Part shown: piece after piece, positions 1-12,182 of the stretch
Layout: each line of letters begins with the position of its first letter
Numbering within the stretch: the stretch's first letter is position 1
NCBI GenBank assembly: GCA_023313575.1
Contig: JAJTTP010000008.1
Location: forward strand, 744,001-808,000
DNA: 64,000 nucleotides
Reading direction: 5' to 3'
DNA from: Eutypella sp. D-1
Lineage: Eukaryota > Ascomycota > Sordariomycetes > Xylariales > Diatrypaceae
Notes under the pieces: model-generated
What the model saw: the letters and a program-made list of their open reading frames with translations, nothing else
Told to the model about the DNA's origin: nothing
The model's database searches: none
Translations under genes and position numbers: made by a program

Positions 1-3000
1 ACAGGTTGTTCGCTTCTCTATCCAGCCCGTCCAATAATCTCTTAGTAGGCTCTTTCCATTATTTCCGTTCCCGCGGCTACTACTATCTATGGTGACATAA
101 AGAGGGTGGAAGATCGGAGGAATCCACATCCTTCCCAGGGACCCTATAACATACCTATATCAGGTATACACCAGATGTGATTAGTTTTATTACTACCCAA
201 CCTACGGGCAGGCATATAGGTACTACAGTGACAGCTTCATGTTCAAGCAGCCGAGGGGATGCTGCGCTGAGTGGACGGACCTCTAAGCGCCTCGGTCACT
301 ACATAGTGAGCCCGCCGTATGCAAGACATACCCGGCGACCGTTGTTAGAGACGCATGACATCGGCAGAATAGACAGACTCCCATAGATGGCTAGCGGGCA
401 CGTAGGGCGGACGCGTAGGGCAGGCAGGGGCACCGGCTCTTGGGATCTAGAAGGTCTGCCAGAGACCATCGGCAACACCAAGAAACACGATCCCGGGAAA
501 GTCAAGCCTCACTCCATCCACCTTCTGTATCCATCAAGTCCGGCTCCCAGGCTCCCTCTCCTTGGCGCCCCTCGTCTCCGCCCCCTGTTCTCCTGATCTC
601 CTCTTCACCTCCGAAACCACCCCCATTCCCCCCCCCCCTACCCGATCACCGACTACCGCATAGCAGAATGTCTTGAATCTGTAGAGCCTATACTACGAAG
701 GTTATAAGGAGGGGTTTTGACATTCTTGATAGCGATTGAATTACCGTTCCCGTACAGGTCCCCACTGTATTTATATAGAAACAAATCTGCCCTATTACGT
801 ACTCTAGAACGTGTAAGTGGGTTATAGTAGGACGATGATATATATATGTGCCACTTGCTTTTCATAGCGCATTTGCCGGAAAACAGAAGGTCTCGCTTGC
901 TTGTAAGATCTCAGCAGGACGACCTTTGGCAGCTAGTTTATATTTCCCGACATACAATCCTCAGCGCCAGTAGTGTCTGCGCAGTCGATGGAAAGCTGCT
1001 CGCTCTCGGGAAATCAATCGTGACGGACCTTGATCTGAGGTCCTCGGGGGCCTCTTCTTTTCGATCATGGCGGCGATTTTCGCACAGGGTACAGTTTTGA
1101 TACCAGAAGCATTGGCTTTCTTTTGCGTACGTCGGAGAACGAACTGTCCTCCGTGTATTCGCACGTACATACGGAGAAAGGAGGCGAAGTCTCATACTTG
1201 CCTCTCCGCCCCGCCCCGAGCCCCTTTATGCCTACCTTCGAGAACATAGGTGAAGCAGGTGCTTCATTCTAGTGCATGAGATTGAGGCCATCTACTTCAT
1301 TAAAGCAATCACCGATAGCCTCGTCAAACTAACTCCTACGTAATAGCAGCGGGAGGAAGAGAGAGTGAGAATAACTGAAAAGCGACATATCACATTCCTC
1401 CGCCTCGTCGCCTGGGCCATTGGTAGTAGTGCTAGTCAAATAGCAGGTTAATCCTATCCCGAGGTCTCGGCGCCCGGGTCCGTTTCGACCTGCCCCTTGC
1501 CTGCCTCGCTTAGAAACCTGGGCTTGCCCTGGTCTTAAGAACGTCCCAACTTGACGGCGCTGGGAAACCAAGACAACTGGGTCTGATCCCTGGTTAAAAC
1601 ATAATAAATACTAATAAGTGATATAGGCACCTGGCATGTAGTAAGTCAGGCAGTCAGGCAGTCATGCATGATCTTACGCCGACTAGGTGGCGGTGGTGAT
1701 CATTTCAGTTATATATTATATCTATCTTTTAAGGCCGGCTGTGCTGCATCGCGGACGCGTTGCTTCCATTGCCTATTACTAAACCACACGCAACTGGTAG
1801 CTGGCACGCGCGCTGCTGATGGCGTCCCTATGTACATGTAATCAAAACTATCCGTGTATCGTAATTTACCAGTTGCTCGACAATCGCTTCCCAGCTTTTC
1901 TCAGGAGCATTGCTGGAAGATGCGATCTATGAGTCGTGCCTCTATCTGAAACGGTTGGCCATGCCTTGCACACGGAATGTTCCAGGGGGCCACATCAGTG
2001 GGAGGCAGATATTAATCATCTGAATTCTACTCGTCCCATTCTCTTATGAATTTCGCATCTATGTACTTAGACTGCTCGTATTTTTGAATTGTAAGCGCAA
2101 CGTGCGGGAGCGTAGAACTCTCCTAGCTAGATCGTCGTCTTGGACAGCCTCGGTAGACTGACACCCCGTTACCGAGATCCAAAAGCGTACGTGACGCCAC
2201 CTGCTAGGTAGTGGACATGATATGGTAGGAAAAGAACTTCTGTAGGAGGTGCAGCCTCGTCGGCCAATGGGTATATACGTGATCATTTGAAGGAATGTAG
2301 GAGATAGGAGACGTGTTTATCTATCATGCGTAGCGGATATTAACGTAAACCCGAGGATAATTTCCGTCATTGTGGGCCATATCCTTCATTCAAAAATCCG
2401 CCCCCTGTACAAGTAAACATGTGTGGCAGCAACAGAATAGACATTCTTGGTGTAGAAGACGGCGCAGATGTCTTGACATGACGAATGGAACACTAGAAGT
2501 GGTACCTCGCAAGCCTCGTCACATAGAATCAAAGAAACCGAGCAGATCAAAAGAAAAGGAAGCGACTTGGTCTTGATCATAGTCCCGGCTTACTATGCCC
2601 ATTTATCTCATACGCTGGGAGGGTTGCACATGGCCACCGTATCCTGGCGAATCTTAGAGTGTCCTTAGCCCGATGCAACCCCGACATGCGGCTCTCGTAG
2701 TAGTCGTTACCCTACCCGTCGATCATCGCACGCCATATAGATAAGAGGGAGAACCGCCAAGTAGACTCGATGGCGAGGTGTAGGAGGCGGCGCGGTTTAA
2801 AAACTCCGTCGAGGTACCGTTACGTAGGAAGGAATATGCACAGTGTTGTCATGGAGTAATCGGCCTCTCCTCACTTCACACGCTCCTTCAGGAATTCCAT
2901 AGAAGAACTTGAGTGTCAATCCGTGGACGTTCGTTGCCACTGGAACCGGACGTTCACACTATTGAGGAAAATTCCACCAGTCTAACAGGCCTTTTTTTTT

Positions 3001-3989
3001 TTTTTTTTCTTTTTTTTCTTTTTTTTTTTACAAATTGCCGGGGACACAAACTCGGAAATGCTGTGACACCTACGGTCCCCGAAAACGCCATCTGCTCCGG
3101 AATGACATCAACTGCTCATTCTCGTGAGTGGGATTGCATTCGAACCAATGATGTTTGCCTCGGCTTCGTATGGCTGAAGGTTGCTACGATATTGAAGGAG
3201 ATGGATGCAGTTTGCGTAGTGCTCCATCCGTACGCACTCTATATCTAATCCAGAGTCTGCTACGGGTCTGTGTTTAGCGGCTTATATTCAGCCCATGGAG
3301 CATCTTTTTTGGCCTCTAAGTAGTTGGTCAGTGATAAGCAGTTGGCCTCGCAAACTCGGAGGAAGCTCTTGCTAGAAGGCGCTTTTGTGTGTCAAAAGCC
3401 TCGCACCGGAGAAGGAACTGAACGATCATGAACTTGCACTCTGGTTCTAACCATCCTCTACAAGAACGATGAGATTCAAAGACCAAGAATCTGGCCGGGA
3501 TATCGATCGTAGTCATATGAACTCGCCTAGATTTGACGTAGCTCTCGTTCTAGAAGGTGCCGTGTGACTTAGGTGAGCTGCCATGGTATCAAGGTTAGAA
3601 TTTTAGATTCAGGTAGTTAGCAGGCGAGCAGATGGGATAAAAGTGATAGTGATTGGGCGGAAAGAGTGGAGGGAGCACAGGAAGGCCGATGATGGACTAA
3701 ATGTAAGTCAGGGGAATCAATAGGCAGTATGTGCGAGGGCGTGGAGTGAAAACTGAGGAAGTAGTGCAATGCTAGATCATCCCTTATTTCCTGTTTTTGT
3801 AGGTTGATCAAGAGGGCGAAAAAACTCCTTTGCATGTAGCGGAAAGTATTACATTGGACGAGAATAATGGTTGTGCTCAATCTGGCGTTTACATATTGAT
3901 ATACAAACACGACGATAGCAAGGCAAATATTTTCTCCCCTTCTAGATCCCCTACAGCAACAGGCCACAACGCCCACTTCTTTTCTGATC
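1..3989. other. Gene-free stretch, nothing recognised
   Basis: No reading frame here gives a recognisable domain, and the open stretches are short and overlap on both strands. Visible features are a C-rich low-complexity patch around 595-650 and a T-run interrupted by single C residues at 2992-3029. The last ~370 bases are probably 3' flank of the alcohol dehydrogenase gene. I found no tRNA-like fold, but I could not scan systematically. Confidence 0.5.
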
Positions 3990-5364
3990 CTAAACCTTCG
4001 ATACTCCGACCTGGTCCTCATCAACGATAACGACAGCCTTTCCACTCAGCCTCTCACTCTCAACAAACCGGACGAGCCCTGCGACGCTATCGAGGCCACG
4101 AAATGGGACAGTGCTGACCTCAAACCCTGTCCCTCCCCCAGCGCGCAGCTCCGCGACCAGACGCACCATGTCCTCGCTCTCGCGGGGCGAGCAGAGCACG
4201 CTGCCGCGGAGCCGGATGTCGCGGAACACGAGCTCCTGGAAGGGAACGGACACGAGCTCGGGCTGGGCGATCTGCACGAGCCGGCCGTGCATGCGGGTGA
4301 GAGCGCAACCGAGGGCCGCGGCTCCAGGGGCCTCGGAGAGGACGAGGGTAGCGTCCGCACCGCCGTGATCGTCACTGCTGTTCTCGTCGTCCTCGGCGAC
4401 GGATGCGGATGCGGACGTGGAGGAGTAGGAGGCAATGGCGCGCCGGACTTCGGCAACGACGAGGTCTTTTAGGCGGCGCGCATCCGCGACGATATCGGCG
4501 CCATGCCGCCGCGCGAGCTCGAGGCCCTCGTCTCGCGCATCAACGCCAACGACGCGTAGGCCCCGCGCCCGCGCGAACTGCACGCCTAGGTGGCCTAGGC
4601 CGCTGCCCGCTCCCACGATCGCGAGCCATTGCCCCGGGCGGTCGAGGCCCGACTGCAAAACGCCGCGGTAGACAGTGCGGCCCGCGCACTGAGGTCCACG
4701 GTCAGCATCAGCGAGATCGTAACATCATCGATCAGCAACAATTTCATTACGAGGGTCGTAGGGACGGGAAACAGGCCGACGAATGAAAAACGACCCGCAC
4801 TTTCCTTAGGTGACTTTACGAATGACCAGAGTGGAGGAATGTGAAGCACAAACTCTGACCTACCGCAAGCGGGGCGGCCTCAAGGAAGGACACCGCATCG
4901 GGCAGCTTCGTAGTGGTGCGCTCGTCGACCCTGACGTACTCGGCGAGACATCCATCAATGTGGACGCCGACGTGACCCTTAACGCGAGTGCAGTATTGGC
5001 GGCGTCCCTCCCGGTCACCATCGTCGGGCCAGCAGCAGTCGGGGCAAGAGCCACAGGGGTGCAGGGGCAGCCCGCACATGACGCGGTCACCGGGGGCAAA
5101 AGTAGTGACATCGGCGCCGACGGCCGCTACGGTGCCTGCACCCTCGTGCGACGCCGTCAGCGGCAGTCGCTGCCGCGGATCGCCCGCGAACGCGCCCGAC
5201 CGCACCATCGCGTCCGTGTGGCAGTATGACGCCACGGCCACCTTGACGATGAGATCCCGTGGCCCCGGGGCCGGCACAGGAACCGTCCTAGTTTCGTACG
5301 GCGCGTTGTACTCCGTCACCTGCACCGCTCTCATGCTCTCCGGAAGAGTCGGGGCCGTCGCCAT
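3990..5364 (-). CDS. Zinc-dependent alcohol dehydrogenase (MDR family)
   Basis: Predicted cytosolic NAD(P)-dependent medium-chain dehydrogenase, about 399 residues from two exons: 5364-4864 and 4688-3990. The 175-nt intron 4689-4863 has donor gtaggt and an acceptor ending ctcag. The start is the ATG at 5364; the frame is open further upstream but that extension has no family look. The N-terminal GroES-like domain has the catalytic Cys-His pair (SYCHTD), the SHEGAG His-Glu and a Cys-rich structural-zinc loop (CGSCPDCC, then YC). The join creates PLACAGRTVY, which supplies the third catalytic-zinc Cys in the fungal ADH context and supports the splice. The Rossmann domain starts at GAGSGLGHLGVQFAR. 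Oddity: a Ser/Ala/Asp-rich insert of ~25 residues inside the Rossmann half makes it longer than usual. The family is clear; the substrate cannot be told. Confidence 0.9.
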
Positions 5365-5877
5365 GTTCAACGATGGTCTTATACTGACCGTCAAATGCAG
5401 GTTGCGGGGTCGAGGAGAGGGATGTGGTGGTTTGCGCAACCGAAATAGATGGCTATTTGCGATAACAACGGCGAAGTGGGGTATTTCATAGACAGGAGAG
5501 ATTTGTCTATTTGACACAGGAGTATGAGGCGGTTCCAAACGCGTGTAAAAAACCTATGTGAAAGGGATGTATAGATCGGTATTAGGCCATTCTATGCATG
5601 CGGAGAAACATTGATCGACGTCATGAGACTCTTGCTTGTTTTTTTGGAGGCGCGCCGCGCCGCCTCAAGGTTCCGGCATAATTAGTATGGCCGTGGGACC
5701 GTCGAGTTGTCAACGGAGCTTCGACGGACCTTGAAATGCAATCGAATGTGGATTTAAAAGGCATATTGTTCTCTCCTACTTAATTCATCTCATCTCACGC
5801 TAATATCCACAGATCATGCCTAAAAGTAAAACTGAGGCTTTATATGGTTTATCGGAAGACGCTGATAGTCGTGGGCA
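5365..5877. other. Intergenic, upstream of ADH
   Basis: This holds the promoter side of the alcohol dehydrogenase gene. An AT-rich patch ends near 5812 in ctaatatccacag, which resembles a branch site plus acceptor and could belong to the small ORF downstream. There is also a GC-rich micro-palindrome (ggcgcgccgcgcc) near 5648. No other gene was seen. Confidence 0.4.
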
Positions 5878-6126
5878 ATGCCACCAAGCGACCAAGACTT
5901 CGTGTATCGCGAACTGGAAATGCTAGGTATTATACGAGCTTCAAGATGGTGGTATCCCATATCAGCAAGAATCTTCCATGCCAAAGGCGAGAAGTTTCCT
6001 GCTTGAATGAATCAGTTCGGATCGATTCTAAAGAGATATGCTGCATTGCTTTGTCAAAAGTGTCATGAGCCTGTGGCATATCCAATAGGTTCTTATGAAC
6101 GATATTGCTCGGAGACATGCAGATGA
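5878..6126 (+). pseudogene. Small broken ORF with Cys-pair (zinc-finger-like) end
   Basis: One frame runs 82 codons from the ATG at 5878 to the TGA at 6124, with a single in-frame TGA at 6004 followed directly by an ATG at 6007. The first half contains ELEMLGIIRASRWWYPIS. The second half ends in CQKCHEPVAYPIGSYERYCS and then ETCR, a C-x2-C ... C-x3-C spacing that could bind zinc. A possible acceptor (atatccacag) lies ~65 bp upstream. It may be a decayed gene fragment or two tiny ORFs. I do not recognise the family, and the call rests only on the composition and the shared frame across the stop. Confidence 0.25.
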
Positions 6127-6220
6127 ACAGGGCACCTCGTCATAGGACTTATACGTAGGGACGTAAATATATTTGATTGCTTACTCTAGTGATCTTAGAT
6201 GCAAAAAGAGAAAAGAGAAA

Positions 6221-7910
6221 TCAACCTCTCAAGAAGCCCCTCTGCGCGTTCCGCGCGAGCTCGCTGCTATAGGCGTCGAGCTTGACCGCGATCAGCACAC
6301 ACTCGACAGCGCCCCTGGTGCTCCGGGAGCCTTGGATCTTGAGCCTCCACTGTCCCGTGCGGACCACCCACTCCTCCGCGGAGCCCGGCGCGTCCGTGCG
6401 CCTCCGCTTTCTGGGCGGGAGAAAATACCCGCCACCACCGCCCGCGCTCGACAAGGGCGAGTCCTGCCTCTCGCCCTCTCCCACTAGCGAAGACGCCGAC
6501 ATGGCGGTGGCGATCTCGTCATTTTCCGCGCGGTAATTGTACGTCTTGCCATCAAGTATGATGTGCGTGTCGTTCTCAATGACAATACGGACCAGGTCCT
6601 CGCTCAGGGGTGTATTCCCGGGCGACGCAGGTTGGCTGCCCGCGCCCCCAGAAGCCATCAGGAGACCCAAAGGCTGCGTTGTCGGCGGCAGTTTGAGCTT
6701 CACTGCGATGACCTCAAAGAGCCTGGCAATGCGCTGCTTGGTCTGACCGAAGAATTCCGCACGCATGGAATTCAGGTACAGCTTCGTGTTCTCGCCTCCG
6801 ATCTCGAGGACGAGTTCGAATGGGGTAGTATCCTCCCATGGCCTCATATAGTTGACCCACCCGGTCAGCGATTCTCCCGGACTCGCCCCTATCGAGGGGT
6901 CGTTCACAACTGATATGCCTGACTTGAGTATGTCCTCCAGTCGGAGGACTATCTCACTCCGGCCCCGAGTTTGATTGTAGCTGATACTGTGCGCTATGAG
7001 CTTCTGCTCAAGACCTTTGAAGTTAAAGTAGCGACAGTCACGCAGAAGAGTAGACCGATGTTCCTCGTTCCGGATATGGACAGGATAACCGCGCAGGAGA
7101 TGTAACAGCTCACAAAATACATCAGCGGAGCGGTTAGGAACGGAAGGTGGCATGATTGAGGGCGGGCGTATAAGGTGTTCGCGATTTAAACCCGGAAACA
7201 GATCCTCGGGTGTGGAGAAGAAGACGGCAAAGCCCAGTGAAAAGAAATTAGGCGAGTTGCCGGGGTCATTGAAGATGTCCCGCGGGATCTGGAACTCCTT
7301 GTGCCCGATAGACATGAAGATAGACGCCTCGTAAAGCTGGGACATCAGCTTGGGTAAGGTATAGAACTGCGCGTCCGCGAAGAGGCGGACAAAGTGCTGG
7401 CCATCGCGGGGAGAGATATGATAACCCTGAAGATGGAGAGAGATATCTTTGAAAGTGACGGGATCCCGGTCAATGTACAGAGTACGGATGGCGGTAGATA
7501 AATCCTCGCCATTGTCCGCCGCCTTCTTGATTTGAGAGAGAAAGAACTGAGAGAAGTATGAGGGAGCTGGTCACGAGTCAGCAGGACTGTCGTGCTTATC
7601 ACGCATACATGGCATGGCAAAGATGCTGGGGGAAGCCACCGTCTTAACCTGGCTAGGCATAATCGACTGCAAGGAGATGACAGATGTCAAAGACAATAGG
7701 CTAACAATAGAACTGCTTGGGCATGGGATACAGACCGTCAGATGAGATAGAAGCGCCGGAGAGCTTGAAGAGCTCAGATCCGATCTGTATGGGGAAGACG
7801 CGCTCGTGAGGTAAAATCTTGGGGATCTTGGATATGAGCTGGGGAGTTGACGGAGGCACGTGGAGACCAATACCCCTCGGGGTGTCACTGGAGGTTGACG
7901 GTGCACTCAT
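6221..7910 (-). CDS. BTB/POZ domain protein
   Basis: Predicted 506-residue protein from two exons, 7910-7736 and 7566-6221. The 169-nt intron 7567-7735 has donor gtctgt and acceptor gaccag; the split codon joins SISSD to APSYFSQFFLSQ. The ATG at 7910 (MSAPSTSSD) is the only in-frame ATG near the N-terminus. Residues ~34-130 form a BTB/POZ (T1-like) fold: HERVFPIQIGSELFKLSGA, then TLYIDRDPVTFKDISLHLQGY and LFADAQFYTLPKL. Such domains dimerise and often serve as Cullin-3 adaptors or transcription cofactors. A second, diverged block follows (EASIFMSIGHKEFQIPRDIF). The C-terminal third has a Gly-rich loop and a basic patch (PRKRRRTD) that could be a nuclear localisation signal. The partner and exact function are not visible. 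Confidence 0.85.
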
Positions 7911-8919
7911 TGCTGACGACGACAACAACGCGATGGCTGAGAGTGGCGCACGAGAGACATCGTCTGTCTCCCTGCCAGACGCGCTCGTTCCGGGGAGGAA
8001 CCCGATTGAGGCCAGTAATGAGTGATAGCGTGCTCGGCGAGACAGCTAGGATAATCGTGAAATGATTGATGGCGTCAATTGACCAGGCACGGACACAGAC
8101 AGATGGGTTAATATTAAGCAGATGGGTTTTGATGAGATGGAGTGATTTTCAGCCAAGTAGGAATCAGCAGTAAAGCGGTCTCAGGTTCTAACCCCAACTT
8201 GTCTTATATGAGACAGGCAGCTGAACGCAAATAAGATTAACAATTAACGTACTGACACCGTATACTACGTACGCCATTTATCTATATAATCATTATGGAA
8301 GACGGCCTAGTTGTCGTTTGCATTTTTATATTATTGTTGTAGGAAGGTTGTTGATGTTGACGATGATGTTAACCTGCAATTTGTACTAATACCCTACGGA
8401 CAGCAAGTTCTACTTGCATCTAGTGGTAGGCTAAGTACATACAATCGGTACCCATACCCGGTAGTTAATCCCTTAGAGGCATAGTTGCACCCAATCGCAC
8501 CCAATTATGTAGTGCAAGCCGAGATCCGAGTCTACTTACGTAGTAGGGTAATGCACTACCAAGTCCACCGCTGGGGCTAGAGAAAGCACCAATTATCACG
8601 TTACAACTTCACATTTACCAGACTAGGCAATTCCTACAACTTCATGTAGCCAAATGTGAACAAACAAGTTATTCGAATAGCTTGGTTACATTAAACTCTT
8701 TGGTCTATTGCTGTCACGGGGCATGAGGAACTGTAGGGAACATCAATTCCTTTTCGAGAATGAGAGTGGGGGGGGGGGAATTATATATATAGTAGTTTAC
8801 TGAATATTTTATCCACAGTTCTTGATGTGATCGTGTTGAGTGAGTGTACTAAGGGGCGGGAGCGGGCGGTTCCTCTCAAAACGCCCATGGGATCAGCACC
8901 GCGATAGCACATCCCGAAA
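7911..8919. other. Intergenic between BTB gene and next gene
   Basis: This is promoter sequence of the BTB gene plus the 3' flank of the 8920-9657 gene. It contains an 11-G run at 8768-8778 followed by a TA-repeat tract, and a GATGAT-rich patch near 8345-8370. I see no coding signal. Confidence 0.45.
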
Positions 8920-9657
8920 CTACAGCGGTGCCCCTTCGGGGATCCCCACGTTCAGGTCCTCCTCGTCGCTCACAATGCGCACGCCGCCGTCATCAATCGG
9001 CAAGGAAATATTGGCCATGAACCGGGCGCGCTCGGCCGGGTCGGCGGGCAGATCTCGCATGTTGAGTGCCGGCATCATCCCTGCCTCGCCCTCGCCCATC
9101 GTTAGGAGCTGTGTCGGTACGATGATGTTTCGGACTTGCTCGACGTCATGGATGACGTTCCCGCCGTCGTTGCTGTCGTTACGAAGGAGAGGGCGTGCCG
9201 GTATGTCAGCGGGCATCGGGAAGCCGGCGCCCGCGCCGTCGCCGTCGCCTCCTCCTCGTTCCGCCCGATCTCTCAGGTCAGCGTCGAAATTATCCCCCTG
9301 GAAGTGCATCATCCACACTACGAGCCGGACAATAGCTTCGGGATGGCTCCCGCTGCCTGCAAGTTTGGCGTACAGCGCCGACATGTACCGACCCACGATC
9401 TCGGGATCCGTCGCGTCCGAACATGCGCAGGATGTCGGTGAATGCTCCACCTTGTACGTCGCCGGCAGCCCGAGCATGGACTTGTAGCACGGCACCGCGC
9501 AACCCCCGGACCCCACGGGCACCATCACTTCTTGGCCCAAGAAAGGCGAAATGTGCGGCAGCAGTTTGGAGAAGCTGGGGAAGCGCTGCTGGGCTTGTGG
9601 TTGCGATTCTTCGCGTGGTGGTGTCGTTGATGTTGTTGGTGCCGGTGTTGATGACAT
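8920..9657 (-). CDS. Hypothetical protein, 245 aa
   Basis: Single-exon frame of 245 codons starting at the ATG at 9657. The N-terminus is Ser/Thr/Pro/Gln-rich and probably disordered. A central region (FSKLLPHISPFLGQEVMV, later YMSALYAKLAGSGSHPEAIV) looks globular and helical. A Gly/Asp/Ala-rich linker and an acidic tail (IVSDEEDLNVGIPEGAPL) follow. There is no signal peptide or membrane segment. I do not recognise a family. G+C-rich codon use and a clean frame argue that it is real, but it could be lineage-restricted. Confidence 0.55.
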   Translation of the reverse strand: MSSTPAPTTSTTPPREESQPQAQQRFPSFSKLLPHISPFLGQEVMVPVGSGGCAVPCYKSMLGLPATYKVEHSPTSCACSDATDPEIVGRYMSALYAKLAGSGSHPEAIVRLVVWMMHFQGDNFDADLRDRAERGGGDGDGAGAGFPMPADIPARPLLRNDSNDGGNVIHDVEQVRNIIVPTQLLTMGEGEAGMMPALNMRDLPADPAERARFMANISLPIDDGGVRIVSDEEDLNVGIPEGAPL

Positions 9658-10379
9658 GGTGAGATAGCTTGGTGGTTGCTTGTGCTTCGGGTCAAAGGAA
9701 CTTGCTTATTTTGCTGCTCCTGTCTCATGATGGGCAAAACAATCTAGCCTCTAGGATTTTATACCCGATCTGGCCTGACCCCAATTTCAAGTTTGAGCTC
9801 GGATGCCATACCATCCGACGACACTTCCTGGCTGCGTGAACCACCTTCAGGTAAGCCATGATCGCCCTTCTTTGTTGCTAGCAACCTGTCATGCTGCACC
9901 CTTCCTAAGGAGGGTAGCGACAGGATGAGAGTGACCGCAAGCTCTTTGTTAAGTATCTGCCAGCTATGGATCATGCCCCCCATGACTAATCTTATCCATC
10001 ATATTTGCACCTGACCTGTAATGTTGAAAGTGGTTTCTTCATCTGTCGGCCCAATGTACGAAGACCACGTCGTTCTATCCCCAGTAACGCCCACGGTCTA
10101 AAGGCACCTAAGAGTCGTATTGCCTAGTTGGACAGGATGTAAGTTAAGTAGCCAGAATTATCATAGGCGATCACACATACGCTGTAACGTAACATTTTGA
10201 GCGGTAGCGGAGTGAGTTGTTAAGGCGAAGCAGTCCCAGGAGGCGATCCTAGCGCTCAACATCATTCATCCCGACTCTTTTACGAAGCTCAATTCCCCCC
10301 CTCCAGCCAAGAAATCTATTAACAAAATAAAGTAGATATTGGGCTAGGTAGGTGATAGTTTATTAAAATAAAATAACTG
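9658..10379. other. Intergenic left of retrotransposon island
   Basis: This is upstream sequence of the 8920-9657 gene running into the retrotransposon target site. It has ordinary base composition with no RIP signature, so the A/T decay starts only inside the element. No gene was seen. Confidence 0.45.
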
Positions 10380-10384
10380 ATGGC

Positions 10385-10581
10385 TGTTGGTTGTTAGTGG
10401 TCACTGGTATGGACCCACATACCAGTAAAAAGTACCTATATACCTATCTCCCGTTTATATAAAGATACGGGCAAAGCCCGTATTTTTTTTAAATAAATAA
10501 ATAAACCTTAAACTAAAATATAACATTAATTTTATTACTTTTTATTTTATTATTATTTTTTTAAGTACGTATTTATCAATA
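10385..10581 (+). repeat. Left (5') LTR of copia element
   Basis: Direct repeat of 23463-23664. The first ~100 bp are un-mutated (TGTTGGTTGTTAGTGG); the right copy shows the same positions converted G to A and C to T. The 3' end here reads caata where the right copy keeps CAACA. Each LTR is thus spared at its genomic edge and mutated at its internal edge. Confidence 0.88.
10465..10483. other. Perfect hairpin plus T-run inside left LTR
   Basis: ATACGGGC-AAA-GCCCGTAT is an 8-bp stem with a 3-nt loop followed by eight or more T. The right LTR has the equivalent stem (around 23546-23564) with a different loop (TTC) and transition mutations in one arm. In a retroelement this may be an RNA structure in the R/U5 part of the transcript. 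Its role is unknown. Confidence 0.6.
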
Positions 10582-11072
10582 TTAATTAATATTATTAAAT
10601 AAATATAATAATATAAAATAATAAAGTTAAAAAAGTTATTATCGTAATAATTTAAAAAACTTTTTGCGTTAATATTATTAATAAATTTTTATTATTACTT
10701 CGCTTTATTTATTTTATTCTTTAACCCCGTAATTATAAAGTAAATAAAATTCGATTTAATATAAATTATTAACTTTTAAAAAATAATTTTAAAATAATTA
10801 ATAATAAATTAAATACTAACCGGACGATTAAAAAAGTTTTAAATAATATTAAAAATTACATTAATATAAAAAAGCGTATATATTAAAAAGTATAACATTA
10901 ATTTTATAACGGTATTAATTAATTTTATTACGTAATTTTAATTTTTAATATAAAATGTTAATAAATTTAAATTAATAAAAAACCGATAATTTAACGCTTT
11001 AATTTAAAAGGTTTTAATTTATAATACGAAATAAAAGCTAATTTATATATAAAATTATAAAAGTTTTACCCG

Positions 11073-11502
11073 TATAACGGCTGGTTTATTCCTAACTATT
11101 AGTCCAGTTAAGGGGTTTATATTAATAAGAGTGTTAAGGTTTTAAGCAATAAGTAATCACGTTTAATAATAATAATAAAAAAAGTGCTTTAAATAATTAA
11201 ATTATATTATAAACTAAAAAGCTTAAAAACTATTTAAAAAAAAGGTAATAAACGTAATTATATATTATTTATATCCTTTATTCTTAATATTAAAATATAT
11301 AATTATTATTAAATTGTTAAGATTATATCCGAATATAACGATTTAATATCGTTAAAATTATTATTAATTTAACCGATCTTTTCTGGTTATATAACGTATA
11401 TGGCTTACTTTAATATGGTTATTTTTTTAAAAAAACTTAAATTAAGGATTTTTTTTTATTATATTAACCTTATTAAACCTAATGGCTTAACCGGTTATAA
11501 TA
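11073..11502 (-). repeat. Left (3') LTR of gypsy element (copy A)
   Basis: About 430 bp, repeated at 12358-12788 and 17928-18355 and, inverted, at 18458-18856. This is the most heavily mutated of the four copies: its distal part has lost nearly every GG/CA still visible in the 12358 copy. Confidence 0.85.
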
Positions 11503-12182
11503 CGATCTTTTTTTTTTAAGTTTTATCCTTAAAACTTATTCCGTTTTTTTTACGTTTTTTAATAAATTTCTTTTTTTATTTTTCTTTTTCTTTTTTTTAT
11601 TATATTTAGTTATATATTTAAACGTATTAAACTTTTTATAAAAATAACGTAACGTAATTGTTTTTTAATTACCGTGTTATTTATTAATTTTTCCGATATA
11701 ATTTTTTATTTTTATTACGAACGTTATTACTTTAAATATAAAGTTTCGGAATCGGACTTTTTTTATTATTTTTTTTATATTTAAAAAAACCAGCCTCGGT
11801 ATAACGTTTTTAACCTTATTACCGAATAATTTTTTAAAATATTCTTTTAATATCGTAAATTAAAAACGGAATTTAAAAAAGTTAAAAAACGTGTAAAAAC
11901 GCGTACTTAATATATTTAAAAGCAGAAAAAGATATGGTATAAAAAGATAATAAAAGCGGTATCTTATAATATCGATAATTTAAAAAAGTTAAAAAAATTA
12001 AAAAAAAAAAAAAGGCATCGGGCGGAAAATGCACGTTTTATAAGGTTTATTAAAACGTCGGTAAATTTTAAAGTTATTCCGGATTTTAATTAGTTTAAAA
12101 TAAATATATCGGGTAATTTTAATTAAAATGCTATTTTTATTAACATTTCCGTTAACGTTAATAAAAAATTTTTAAAAAACGT

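Noticed and set aside
1..3989. Short frames near 846-1195 and 2913-3248 as genes
   Set aside because: They overlap on opposite strands, include low-complexity translations of the T-run, and have no recognisable domain.
10465..10483. Bacterial-type intrinsic terminator
   Set aside because: The shape fits, but it lies inside a fungal retrotransposon LTR; kept only as an unexplained hairpin.
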